Both the position numbers and the translations under genes were made by a program. A stretch of 64,000 bases of DNA, taken from Dyadobacter luticola. Lineage in GTDB: Bacteria > Bacteroidota > Bacteroidia > Cytophagales > Spirosomataceae. Positions 26,745 through 35,191 of this stretch are shown here, piece after piece; within the stretch, counting starts at the first letter, position 1; every line of letters starts with the position of its first letter. The notes under the pieces are model-generated. The model searched no databases, was not told where the DNA came from, and saw only the letters and a list, made by a program, of their open reading frames with translations. The DNA is taken from assembly GCF_005860805.1 (NCBI RefSeq), contig NZ_VCEJ01000008.1:496001-560000 (forward strand), in the 5' to 3' direction.

Positions 26745-27850
26745 TCTTCCACTTTCTTTTTCTTTCGTTTGACAAGTCTGAATAAAGTATTATCTGCCTG
26801 CTCGGGCGTTTGATCACCCAATAAAACTCCCCAGGGCTGCAACCCATCAACCCGGTCGAAAACCACTTTCATCATGGCGATGGCGGGAATCGACAAGAAC
26901 ATTCCCGACAAACCGGCCAAGGCTCCGCCGATGAGCACGCCGAGAATTGAAACCAAAGCATTGATCTTCACTTTTGACCCGACAACCACGGGCACCAGGA
27001 AATTGTTATCAATGAACTGAACGAAAATAAACACGCCGACGACGCCAAGAATGGTATCGACTTCGGGGTGGCTAATGAATGTCACCATCACCGCCAGCGC
27101 CGTGGCTACCAGCCCGCCAATGTACGGCACGAGGTTCAGAATAGCCGCCATAATTGACAGCAAAATCGCGTACTGTACATTCAGGATCAGCAAACCGACG
27201 GAGTTCATGACCGCTACGGCCGCAGTTTCCAGCAACAGCCCGACCATATAACTTTGAATGATCGCCTTAATCTGACCCAAGCCTTCGAGGACTTTTTCTT
27301 TGTGTTTTTCGGCAAATAATACCACCATAAAATGCAGCAGCATAGCGCGGTAGTAGAGTAAGAGAAAGGCGTAAATTGGAATGAGAATTAATGTTCCGAG
27401 CGGCCCTGTAACAACACCCAATGTCTCGGCTCCCTGGAAATTTTCCAGCGTTTTTGTCTGCGCATTTTTCAGGTATTTCTCTTGCTGCCAGTAACTTACA
27501 CTGTATTCCCGCCTGATCCAGCGCCGAACATCCCGGTACACTTCGTTCAGGTTTCGTTTCAGCCTCGGCCACTCGTCTGAGAAATCCGCCAGCTGCATCG
27601 AAAGCACCACTGTCACCGCCGAAACAATCACGACCGCCAGCAAAACGGCCAAACTGATCGCTACAATTTTCGGGACGCCAATCCTTTCCAGCCAGCTCTC
27701 GACCGGCCTGAGCAAAACCGCAATCAGCCCCGCCATCGCCAGCGGCACAATAATATCCTGCCCCAGATATATCGCCAGCATAATGAGGCCGATCGCGAGA
27801 AGGGATTGGGAGAGTTTTTGGTAAAAGGGAGGGGTAGAGGTGTCGGTCAT
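26741..27850 (-). CDS. AI-2E-family (YdiK/TqsA-like) membrane transporter
   Basis: 369 residues with about eight hydrophobic segments in the family order, including IIVPLAMAGLIAVLLRPVESWLERIGVPKIVAI near the N-terminus and the conserved NLVPYIGG segment, followed by FVQFIDNNFLVPVVVGSKVKINALVSILGVLIGG. Some members export autoinducer-2; others act as ion antiporters, so the substrate is open. The C-terminal tail is strongly basic (RKKKKVEE). It is monocistronic. Confidence 0.9.
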   Translation of the reverse strand: MTDTSTPPFYQKLSQSLLAIGLIMLAIYLGQDIIVPLAMAGLIAVLLRPVESWLERIGVPKIVAISLAVLLAVVIVSAVTVVLSMQLADFSDEWPRLKRNLNEVYRDVRRWIRREYSVSYWQQEKYLKNAQTKTLENFQGAETLGVVTGPLGTLILIPIYAFLLLYYRAMLLHFMVVLFAEKHKEKVLEGLGQIKAIIQSYMVGLLLETAAVAVMNSVGLLILNVQYAILLSIMAAILNLVPYIGGLVATALAVMVTFISHPEVDTILGVVGVFIFVQFIDNNFLVPVVVGSKVKINALVSILGVLIGGALAGLSGMFLSIPAIAMMKVVFDRVDGLQPWGVLLGDQTPEQADNTLFRLVKRKKKKVEE

Positions 27851-27895
27851 TTTATTTAGGAATTCTAAAAATATTTTTTATTTTCTAAAAAGAGG

Positions 27896-27903
27896 TATAT
27901 TTG
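27896..27903 (+). promoter_or_regulatory. -7 element of the higBA operon
   Basis: TATATTTG is an exact TAnnTTTG match 26 bases upstream of the higB ATG, in an AT-rich stretch. No TTG is present at the usual upstream distance. Confidence 0.4.
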
Positions 27904-27929
27904 CTTATTGCACACTATAAATATATTAT

Positions 27930-28220
27930 ATGGTCACTATTAGTTACCGAATGATTAGGGAATATGCAAATAGACGTCAGGAATCCCTCGAAGCACTTAA
28001 CTCCTGGTATGACCTGGCTAAAAAAGGCAACTGGTCGCATTTTCACGATGTAAAGCAAGTTTTCAATTCAATTGATGCCGTGGGAGACGATCTGTATGTT
28101 TTTAATATAAAAGGAAATCACTTGCGACTGATAGTGCGAATATTTCCGGTGCGCACAGTTTACATAAAATTTATAGGAACTCATGCGGAGTACGATAAAG
28201 TAAAGCTAGAAAGACTGTAA
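27930..28220 (+). CDS. higB: HigB-family toxin (type II toxin-antitoxin)
   Basis: 96 residues matching the HigB/RelE-like mRNA interferase fold: REYANRRQESLEALNSWYDLAKKGNWSHFHDVKQVFNSID, then a core of strands LYVFNIKGNHLRLIVRIFPVRTVYIKFIGTHAEYDKV. Conserved HAEYD near the C-terminus is typical. It probably cleaves ribosome-bound mRNA when free of antitoxin. The antitoxin gene follows after one base. Confidence 0.88.
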   Translation: MVTISYRMIREYANRRQESLEALNSWYDLAKKGNWSHFHDVKQVFNSIDAVGDDLYVFNIKGNHLRLIVRIFPVRTVYIKFIGTHAEYDKVKLERL

Positions 28221-28221
28221 T

Positions 28222-28593
28222 ATGGAAGAGTTAAAATATAAGACTGAGTCAGAATATGAAGCTGCAATGATTGTGATAGACGAGCTGATGCGTAAAGGCG
28301 AGGCAGATTTATCCGCGGGAGAGTTGGAAAAAATTCGTGTTATGGCTGTTGCCGCGCAAGCTTACGAAATGGAGCATTACTACATTGAGGCGCCGCAGAC
28401 TTTCCAGGGCATGATCGAGCGCAGGATGTACGAATTCAAGCTCAACCAGCAGGAATTGGCAAAAAAACTCGGCGTCAGCAATGCAAAGCTTTCCCTGATA
28501 CTAAATGGAAAACAGCGGCCTGATATTCCTTTTATCAAAGCCGTGCATACCGAGCTGAATGTTCCTGCTGATTTTATCCTGGACCATATCTGA
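28222..28593 (+). CDS. higA: HigA-family antitoxin with XRE helix-turn-helix
   Basis: 123 residues. The N-terminal helical part (ESEYEAAMIVIDELMRKGEADLSAGELEKIRVMAVAAQAYE) is the region that neutralises HigB in this subfamily. The C-terminal part is an XRE-type helix-turn-helix (RMYEFKLNQQELAKKLGVSNAKLSLILNGKQRPDIPFIKAVHTEL) that should bind the operon promoter. The toxin-first order is usual for HigBA. It converges with the VOC gene, one base apart. Confidence 0.9.
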   Translation: MEELKYKTESEYEAAMIVIDELMRKGEADLSAGELEKIRVMAVAAQAYEMEHYYIEAPQTFQGMIERRMYEFKLNQQELAKKLGVSNAKLSLILNGKQRPDIPFIKAVHTELNVPADFILDHI

Positions 28594-28594
28594 T

Positions 28595-28963
28595 TTACCC
28601 CAAGTCAAACTCCGGATTATAAATCAGCCCAATCACATTGCCCCAGGGATCTAAGACCGACGCGACCACTATTTCGCCGCCAACATTGTTCGGGGCTTCA
28701 TGTTCTGATGCGCCGAGGTCGATGAGTTTTTGGTATTCTGCGTCGATTTGTTCGGTGCCCCAGTAAGTGATGACGCTGTCGGTTTTGGCGGCAGATTCGC
28801 CTTCTTCGGGTTGCAGGCCGAGTTCGTAGCCGGCAATGTTGAAGCCTACGTAAAAGGGTTCGTCAAAATAGGGCGCGGTTTCGAACGCTTTGGTGTACCA
28901 CGCTTTGGCGACGTCGAGGTCGGGAACTTTGTAGATGGTGGTTCGGAGTCCAAGAAATTTCAT
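28595..28963 (-). CDS. VOC-superfamily (glyoxalase-like) protein
   Basis: 122 residues with the paired beta-alpha-beta-beta-beta modules of vicinal-oxygen-chelate proteins: LRTTIYKVPDLDVAKAWYTKAFETAPYFDEPFYVGFNIAGYELGLQP and a second half ending VVASVLDPWGNVIGLIYNP. Some metal ligands of true glyoxalase I are not obvious, so it may be a ligand-binding or resistance-type member. It is followed upstream by a GNAT gene on the same strand with a 15-base gap. Confidence 0.85.
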   Translation of the reverse strand: MKFLGLRTTIYKVPDLDVAKAWYTKAFETAPYFDEPFYVGFNIAGYELGLQPEEGESAAKTDSVITYWGTEQIDAEYQKLIDLGASEHEAPNNVGGEIVVASVLDPWGNVIGLIYNPEFDLG

Positions 28964-28978
28964 TTGCCTGATTTTAAG

Positions 28979-29428
28979 TTATATAAGTGCTTTTCGCAGG
29001 GAAACACTGTGGATGGTCGTGTCCCCATTGTAATTTTCAATCTCCGTATAGCCTAGTTTGCGGTACATGGCAATCGCTTCGGGTTGCCGGTAGCCGGTTT
29101 CCAGGATTACCGCCTCATTTCCAAGTTCCAAAGCCCAGTCTTCGAGCGTCTTCACCATCATTTGCGCCACACCTTTTTGCCTGAATTCCGGGACCACATA
29201 CATACGTTTCAGTTCCACCGTAAAATCATCGTATTTCCTGAAACAACCACAACCCGCCAATTTGTCGTCCGCATAAGCCAAAACCACCGTTTCCAGGTTG
29301 GTAATGCGGTTATATTCTTCATAATCTTCCAGTTTCGTGTTATAAAGCCTGCAAAGTTCCTGATCCAGTTCATCGGTAAGTTGCTTAAAATCGGGGTTAT
29401 TGCTGTCGGTGCGGATGGTCGTAATCAT
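28979..29428 (-). CDS. GNAT-family N-acetyltransferase
   Basis: 149 residues. The acetyl-CoA motif is clear in LKRMYVVPEFRQKGVAQMMVKTLEDWA (R-Q-K-G-V-A), with the following strand AVILETGYRQPEAIAMYRKLGYTEIENY. The N-terminal DQELCRLYN is common in this acetyltransferase group. The substrate is unknown. It is upstream of and probably co-transcribed with the VOC gene. Confidence 0.88.
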   Translation of the reverse strand: MITTIRTDSNNPDFKQLTDELDQELCRLYNTKLEDYEEYNRITNLETVVLAYADDKLAGCGCFRKYDDFTVELKRMYVVPEFRQKGVAQMMVKTLEDWALELGNEAVILETGYRQPEAIAMYRKLGYTEIENYNGDTTIHSVSLRKALI

Positions 29429-29476
29429 GGTGGTTCAATTAAAGTTGTAATATAGGCAGGTTATCGAAATTCAGGT

Positions 29477-30964
29477 TTATTTCGCGTGATCCAGTTTACT
29501 TAAAAAGCCATTTGCATGTTCCAGATGTGCTTTTCTTTTTTCTTCCGGTAAATTGTCGAATGTTCGGATCAGCATTCCAAGTCTCGGATTTTTGGTAAAA
29601 AAATTTCGGTGCTTGTCCATAAACCGCCAGAAAAGCCCGTCCCAGATTTCCTGCCAGTCACCTTTTGGGAAGTCGCTCATTTTCAGGAGATAATTACTGC
29701 TGCTGATGTACGGTTTGGTGGATAGCAGGCCTCCGTCGGCAAACTGGCTCATGCCGTACACATTTGGGACCATCACCCAATCGTAAGCATCAATGAACAA
29801 TTCCATAAACCAGCGGTACACATCGTCCGGGTCGAATTCACAGAGCAACATGAAATTACCCATCACCATGAGGCGCTCTATGTGATGACAATAGCCCGTT
29901 GCCAACACTTTTTTGATCACAATGTCTACCGGTTCAATACCGGTTTCACCTGTCCAAAATGATTCAGGAAGTTTCCGTTTGAATTCCCAATAATTTCGAG
30001 TGCGCTGCTTACTGCCTTTGAATTCATAAACCCCATGCATATACTCCCGCCATCCAATAATCTGCCGGACAAAACCTTCCAGTGAATTAATCGGAATATT
30101 CTCTGATTCAGCGAATTGTAATGTTTCACTAATTACATATTTTGGCGTCAGTAAGCCCGTATTCAGCATTGGCGTCATCACACTGTGGTGCAGGAAATGC
30201 TGGTCTGTCACGATCGCATCCTCATATTTTCCAAAATCCTGAAACCGCTTTTTGAGAAACTGGCGCAGCCAGAATTTGCTATGCTCGAAGTCTGTGGGAA
30301 ACTGAATTTCAGCCGGAATGTCACCGTAATTTTTGGGGTAATGTTTTTCAATGTACTCGCAGGCTTCTTTCCAGATTTCATTTTTCTCTGGAAAATCAAT
30401 GTCTGGCGGCGTCTGTTTTTTGGGAAATTTTAGTCGGTTTTCTGTATCAAAGCTCCATTTTCCACCGGTCGGGTCACTGCTTTCATCGACCAGTATTTTA
30501 AGTTTCTTCCTTTGATAAGAATAAAAATCGGCCTGAAAATATTTCTTCTTGTTGCCAAAATATGCTTCCAGATCTTCCGACGAATTCAAAAACATCGGCG
30601 TTTCGTAGCGGATCAATTCAATGTTGGCTTTTTTACAGGCATTTTCCAGCCGCTTTTGCAGCCAGTCGTCGGTCACGTCAACGTAATGTATTTCGGTAAC
30701 CCCTTTGTTTTGCAGATAGGGAATCAATTTCCGGATATCCGAATGATTTTTGTGCGCCTCGATATAGCCGGTTTTGTGCGCTTTACTTTCCAAAAACTGC
30801 CGGTAAGTCTGCATCGTCGCCCGATGATAGGCCAGCTTATGTTTATGAAAATGAAATTGATTGAAAAATAATGTTTCCTCCACCAGCACAATGTCGCGGC
30901 CCGCATGTATCGCGGGATTTTTTTCAAATAGCTGATGCGGAAATACCAGCGTAATTGCTTTCAT
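29477..30964 (-). CDS. PhrB-like cryptochrome/photolyase lacking the Fe-S cluster ligands
   Basis: 495 residues, the usual length of the prokaryotic (6-4) photolyase / bacterial cryptochrome group (FeS-BCP). N-terminal Rossmann-like domain: LVFPHQLFEKNPAI, DIVLVEETLFFNQFHFHKHKL. C-terminal FAD domain: GWREYMHGVYEFKG, HHIERLMVMGNFMLL, DAYDWVMVPNVYGMSQFADGGLLSTKPYISSSNYL. In this family four cysteines bind a 4Fe-4S cluster. Here the region after MSDF reads PKGDW and is about 11 residues shorter than the usual Cys-x-x-Cys plus third-Cys segment, and the upstream ligand position appears to be Pro345 in GIEPVD. All four ligands therefore seem absent, although the flavin-binding body is intact. It probably still binds FAD; repair activity is inferred. 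Confidence 0.88.
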   Translation of the reverse strand: MKAITLVFPHQLFEKNPAIHAGRDIVLVEETLFFNQFHFHKHKLAYHRATMQTYRQFLESKAHKTGYIEAHKNHSDIRKLIPYLQNKGVTEIHYVDVTDDWLQKRLENACKKANIELIRYETPMFLNSSEDLEAYFGNKKKYFQADFYSYQRKKLKILVDESSDPTGGKWSFDTENRLKFPKKQTPPDIDFPEKNEIWKEACEYIEKHYPKNYGDIPAEIQFPTDFEHSKFWLRQFLKKRFQDFGKYEDAIVTDQHFLHHSVMTPMLNTGLLTPKYVISETLQFAESENIPINSLEGFVRQIIGWREYMHGVYEFKGSKQRTRNYWEFKRKLPESFWTGETGIEPVDIVIKKVLATGYCHHIERLMVMGNFMLLCEFDPDDVYRWFMELFIDAYDWVMVPNVYGMSQFADGGLLSTKPYISSSNYLLKMSDFPKGDWQEIWDGLFWRFMDKHRNFFTKNPRLGMLIRTFDNLPEEKRKAHLEHANGFLSKLDHAK

Positions 30965-31045
30965 AAGTTCGATGTTAGCCGCTTCAAAACCGTAATTGTC
31001 TATCTTTAAAACTCAAAACAGACTTCCCAAATCTCTATCAAAATC

Positions 31046-31993
31046 ATGCGAATCCTCTTGTTATTCCTTTTTGTCGCGTTTCAAAATATGCCTTGTTTCG
31101 GTCAGGACGGTTTTAAAATTGTGCCGCTGGGGGTGAAAGGTGGTGGGGAAGATGGTAACCTTTCGGCTTATATGGTCGCGCCGGTCGGATCTGATAACTA
31201 TATCTGTCTGGATGCCGGGACAATCACAAATGGAATTCAAAAGGCTGTGGATCAGAAGGTTTTTCCGGTGGCGGCGAATGTTGTTTTGAGAAAGTATATC
31301 AAAGCCTATTTCATTTCACATCCCCATCTCGATCATTTGTCGGGGATGATTATCAATTCTCCCGAGGATACTGCGAAAAATGTGTATGGATTTGAACAAT
31401 GCATTGAAACCATTAAAAACCATTATTTCAACTGGCAAAGCTGGCCGAATATGGGCAATGAAGGACAAGCTCCGGCGCTGAAAAAATATACGTATAAATT
31501 ACTCTCGGAAAATCAGAATATCCCGATCGATCAGACTGAAATGTCGGTGCAAGGATTTAAATTAAGTCATTCCAATCCCTACGAAAGTGCTGCTTTTCTG
31601 ATTAAAAACGGGGAAAATTATTTACTCTATTTTGGTGATACCGGACCGGATGAAATCGAGAAAAGTAATAAAATGGAGATCGTCTGGAAAACAGTAGCTC
31701 CTTTGGTTTTAAATAAGAAATTAAAGGGAATTTTCCTGGAAGTATCTTATCCTAATATCCAGCCTGACAGACAATTATATGGACATTTAACACCCAACTG
31801 GCTGATGAAAGAACTGCAAAAACTGGCCGGTTTCGCGGGAAAGGAAAATGTTAAAAATCTGAATGTAATCGTCTCCCATATCAAGCCTTCCAGCAAAAAT
31901 GAGCAAACGATTACAAACGAATTAAAAGCGGCGAATTCACTTGGCTTGGATCTAATTTTTCCTCAGCAGGGCACCCAATTGGAGTTGAGATAA
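31046..31993 (+). CDS. Exported class II 3',5'-cyclic-nucleotide phosphodiesterase
   Basis: 315 residues with a signal peptide (ends near CFGQD). The metallo-beta-lactamase-like metal motif is HPHLDHLSG (His92, His94, Asp96, His97), preceded by GGGEDGNLSAYMV and LDAGTITNGI, which match yeast PDE1/CpdP-type class II phosphodiesterases. Further ligands lie in LSHSN, LLYFGDTGPD and VSHIKPS. It should hydrolyse cAMP or cGMP in the periplasm, as proposed for Vibrio CpdP. It converges with the DUF72 gene, one base apart. Confidence 0.87.
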   Translation: MRILLLFLFVAFQNMPCFGQDGFKIVPLGVKGGGEDGNLSAYMVAPVGSDNYICLDAGTITNGIQKAVDQKVFPVAANVVLRKYIKAYFISHPHLDHLSGMIINSPEDTAKNVYGFEQCIETIKNHYFNWQSWPNMGNEGQAPALKKYTYKLLSENQNIPIDQTEMSVQGFKLSHSNPYESAAFLIKNGENYLLYFGDTGPDEIEKSNKMEIVWKTVAPLVLNKKLKGIFLEVSYPNIQPDRQLYGHLTPNWLMKELQKLAGFAGKENVKNLNVIVSHIKPSSKNEQTITNELKAANSLGLDLIFPQQGTQLELR

Positions 31994-31994
31994 A

Positions 31995-32927
31995 TTACTT
32001 TTTGGTCTTCGGTGCTGCGGTCTTTGTTTTAGGCTCTGCCGTCCTCGGTTCCGGCGGTGTTGGATTAATTGGCACGTGAATGTTCGTACCCAATTCCTCA
32101 TTAAATTTCTTGATCAGATAACCAGAGAGCAGCGGTGACGCTTCTTCATGGTTTTGGTGAACAAAAAAATAAATGTTCTGAATACCTTCTTCCACCCAAA
32201 GTTTCAGGCGCTCAAACCAGTCGTCGAGCCGGGTATAATCCGAATCTACATTGGCACCATTGTAGCGAATAAATGCCGTCGGCGTGGTCAGGCGCATGTG
32301 TAGCAAATCCCTGCGTCCGGCCGAGTCGGTAACAATGTGCGTAATGTTTTTGGCTTCCATCACCTCGTATAGGTCTTCGGTTTTAAAAGAGCCGTCGTAC
32401 CAGCCGGTGTGGCGCAATTCCAGCGCGAGCGGGAAACCGGAAGGCCACTCTTCCAGGAAGCTTTTCAATGCATCCCAGTTTTTCGGGCCAAAATTATCCG
32501 GCATTTGAAGGAATATCATGCCCAGTTTTTCCTGTAAATGCGCAATGCCGTCAAGGTATTGGTCGAGCGGTTCTTTCGCGTCTTTCAGCCTTTTCCAGTG
32601 ACTAATTCCCTGATGGATTTTTGGAAAAAACTTAAAACCCGGTGCCGTTTTGTTGTACCAGGTTTCGATGGTTTCAATCGGAAAGTTATTATAAAAAGTC
32701 GCATTCAGTTCAATGCTGTTGAACTGCGTCGCGTAATAAGCGAGCTCGTCTTTAGTCCCTTTTGGATAAAAGCTTTTCAAGTCCGTTTTATTCCATTTGG
32801 CACATCCGATAAAAATACCCGGCTGGCCAGCATTCCCCGCCGCACCCAAGATGTCCTTGTTGACAGCAGCATCGGGCGGCAATTTGAAATCAACATCATC
32901 AGGGTTCTCGACTTTACCGAATTTCAT
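31995..32927 (-). CDS. DUF72 (YecE-like) protein with basic Pro/Lys tail
   Basis: 310 residues. The DUF72 TIM-barrel motifs are present: FIGCAKWNKTDLKSFYP, YYATQFNSIELNATFYNNFP, KFFPKIHQGISHWKRL, LALELRHTGWYDG and YIRYNGAN. The function of the family is not established. The last ~25 residues are a low-complexity tail with two near repeats, TAEPKTK and TAAPKTK. The gene lies 32 bases downstream of the cupin gene on the same strand. Confidence 0.87.
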   Translation of the reverse strand: MKFGKVENPDDVDFKLPPDAAVNKDILGAAGNAGQPGIFIGCAKWNKTDLKSFYPKGTKDELAYYATQFNSIELNATFYNNFPIETIETWYNKTAPGFKFFPKIHQGISHWKRLKDAKEPLDQYLDGIAHLQEKLGMIFLQMPDNFGPKNWDALKSFLEEWPSGFPLALELRHTGWYDGSFKTEDLYEVMEAKNITHIVTDSAGRRDLLHMRLTTPTAFIRYNGANVDSDYTRLDDWFERLKLWVEEGIQNIYFFVHQNHEEASPLLSGYLIKKFNEELGTNIHVPINPTPPEPRTAEPKTKTAAPKTKK

Positions 32928-32959
32928 AAAAGGTCTTTTTAGGAATAAAAAATATTGAT

Positions 32960-33475
32960 TTACCGTCCAAAATCATCCTGCACGCGAACAATATCATCTT
33001 CATCAGATGGATTGCTTGGGTCAGTATGTTGCCAGATTTCGGCTACGAAACCCCACTCGTCGACGCCTACAAGACGGTGACGCTCACCTTGTTTCAGCTC
33101 GATGACGGTGCCGATCGGTAATTGTTGTAATTCGGTTTCGTCATCAGTGTCGCTGATTACGATACCTGCATTGCCGCCGATTACTTTCCAGATTTCGGCG
33201 CGGCGGTGGTGGTACTGCCATGAAAGGCGCTTGTTGGGTGCTACAACCAATATTTTGGGGCTCAGTTTTTCGTAACCTGCAAAATCTTCGAGGGATTTGT
33301 GGGGGAAGAACGTTGAAATAAATCTTGGTGCTTCGCTTTCTTCCAAAACAAAAAAACCACCCCAGGGCCGGGAATGATCCTTACTTACTACCGTAAATCC
33401 CTGCTCATCTATGAACTGCTGGACCTTCGCAAAAACAACATCCTTGTCGGCATCCGCCGTAAATGACTGTATCAT
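32960..33475 (-). CDS. Stand-alone type II phosphomannose-isomerase-like cupin
   Basis: 171 residues. RPWGGFFVLEE, PNKRLSWQYHHRRAEIWKVIGGNAGIV and LKQGERHRLVGVDEWGFVAEIWQH match the C-terminal isomerase cupin domain of ManC-type bifunctional enzymes, without the nucleotidyltransferase part. The metal-binding His/Glu set is visible in YHHRRAE and ERHRL. It may isomerise mannose-6-phosphate or a related sugar phosphate, or be a non-catalytic sugar-binding cupin. The length is normal for single-domain members. Confidence 0.8.
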   Translation of the reverse strand: MIQSFTADADKDVVFAKVQQFIDEQGFTVVSKDHSRPWGGFFVLEESEAPRFISTFFPHKSLEDFAGYEKLSPKILVVAPNKRLSWQYHHRRAEIWKVIGGNAGIVISDTDDETELQQLPIGTVIELKQGERHRLVGVDEWGFVAEIWQHTDPSNPSDEDDIVRVQDDFGR

Positions 33476-33515
33476 GTTGGAATAATAAAGAATCGGGTGA
33501 GCTCAAAAATAGGAT

Positions 33516-33555
33516 AAAAAACAAAAAGATGCCCCAAAAATCTTCAGGGCATCTT
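33516..33555 (-). terminator. Terminator of the first susCD operon
   Basis: On the minus strand AAGATGCCC and GGGCATCTT form a perfect 9-bp stem (33526-33534 and 33547-33555) followed by a T-rich run, 25 bases after the SusD stop. Confidence 0.7.
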
Positions 33556-33579
33556 CTGAATTATATCTACTAATTTATA

Positions 33580-35178
33580 CTATTTGTCCCACCAAACTTT
33601 GGTAGTGAAATCGTCCGGAAGCGTCGCGCCCGTCTGGTAGTTGGGATTACCCGCCACCTCGTTAGTCGGGTATCTCAATCTTACCGGGATTGTACCATTT
33701 GTAAGGTTACCAGGATAGTTAGTTGGTGTCAGTTTAGGGTAACCTGTTCTTCTCCAATCGGACCAGGCTTCCCACCAGTTAAAGAATTTATTAACCCAAA
33801 GCTGCTCGCCGATCATTTCTAATGCAGGTTTCGTCACTCCGTAAGGATAGGTTTTCAGGTAGGCGGCTACGGCTGCATCGGATACGGTGAGGGAAGCATC
33901 GTAAGGCGTATACATTTGCATGGAAGCTTTTACGCCTGCCTCATAGTGAGATTTGGCAGTTCCAGTCATGCCTGTTCCGATTTTTCTTTCAATTGCTTCG
34001 GCCATCAGAAGTTCAACTTCCCCGTAATTCATGATCTGATAAGGATCAGAATCCTGCAACATTTTCACATTGATGCGGGAATAAGTTTTGGCTACGTCCA
34101 CAGTCTTGCCTTCCAGTTTGTCGAGCATTGCCTGGTCAAATCCATTTGGCATACCTTTCTGTTTCAGGGGATCCACTGTAATCGGTTTGTAAGCAGAGGC
34201 TGTCCACTCACCGATGCCGCCGCTGATGATCATCAGGCGAGGATCGTCGTCTGTTACAACTGCTTTGTTGGTACCTTTCAAATAGTCAACCAAAGTAGCG
34301 CTCAGGTAGGAAGGCTGGCCGCCGTCACCTGGATCGAATGCACGGGAAATACCATTCTGGTTAACCCACTCGCTCGGTCCGTCTGCCATTTTAATCCAAA
34401 CATTATCTGCATTGCTTGTGAAAACACCGCCTGCTGCTGCCTTGGTCACATAAGTGGCTGCTTTGGTAGCGTCTACATTCGAGATACGCATCGCGAGACG
34501 CAGCATCAGAGAATATCCCCATTTCTTCCATTTCGCGATATCACCATTGTAAATGAAATCGTGCGCGCCGAAATTTTCGTCCGGGTTGCTTGCATTCAGA
34601 GTCGAGCAGGCTTCGTCCAGTTCTTTCAGCAGGTCGGTATAAACCGCTTCCTGCGTATCATATTTTGGAAAGAAGATACCGCTTGTACCCTGATTAGCTT
34701 CGCTGTAAGGAATGTTTCCGTAAAAATCGGTCAATCTTGCAAAGCTGAAAGCACGGATAATACGCGCTGCCTGGCGCATGTTGACATATTTACCTTCCGC
34801 AAAACCACCTGGTCCCGATTGTTTCAGGATCTCAGCAATGTTTTTCAACTGGTCATTATAAGTAAATTCAAAAGGCGCCGCGTTCGTTTCAGCATTGCTT
34901 TGATACTTATCACCCGGAGAAATACCGCCACCAGAGCTCGCCAGCTGCTGGATCGCGTAGGCGCACCAGCCAATGTTTGTCCGCCAGTCGATGTAGCGGT
35001 TATCGCCGGTAGAACCGTTGGATGCGATGGCCAGCTCCGTCGTGGTGAAGATCAGGTTGAGATCTACCTGGTTGAGAGCCTGCGGGTTAATGTTCAGTTC
35101 ATGCAATTGGTTGGTGTCACATCCAGATGCCAGAACCGCTACCAAACCGTACTTTATATATTTTTTGATGTTTTTCAT
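33580..35178 (-). CDS. SusD/RagB-family nutrient-binding lipoprotein
   Basis: 532 residues with a lipobox (VLASGCD, Cys about 20), so surface lipoprotein. It has the SusD-like helical layout with MRQAARIIRAFSFARLTDFYGNIPYSEANQG, KWKKWGYSLMLRLAMRIS and the C-terminal FFNWWEAWSDWRRTGYPKLTPTNYPG typical of the SusD-like_2 subgroup. It caps the SusC barrel and binds the nutrient before import. The gene starts 13 bases after susC on the same strand. The substrate is not evident because no glycosidase or sulfatase is adjacent. Confidence 0.93.
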   Translation of the reverse strand: MKNIKKYIKYGLVAVLASGCDTNQLHELNINPQALNQVDLNLIFTTTELAIASNGSTGDNRYIDWRTNIGWCAYAIQQLASSGGGISPGDKYQSNAETNAAPFEFTYNDQLKNIAEILKQSGPGGFAEGKYVNMRQAARIIRAFSFARLTDFYGNIPYSEANQGTSGIFFPKYDTQEAVYTDLLKELDEACSTLNASNPDENFGAHDFIYNGDIAKWKKWGYSLMLRLAMRISNVDATKAATYVTKAAAGGVFTSNADNVWIKMADGPSEWVNQNGISRAFDPGDGGQPSYLSATLVDYLKGTNKAVVTDDDPRLMIISGGIGEWTASAYKPITVDPLKQKGMPNGFDQAMLDKLEGKTVDVAKTYSRINVKMLQDSDPYQIMNYGEVELLMAEAIERKIGTGMTGTAKSHYEAGVKASMQMYTPYDASLTVSDAAVAAYLKTYPYGVTKPALEMIGEQLWVNKFFNWWEAWSDWRRTGYPKLTPTNYPGNLTNGTIPVRLRYPTNEVAGNPNYQTGATLPDDFTTKVWWDK

Positions 35179-35191
35179 TTTTTGTTCAGAA

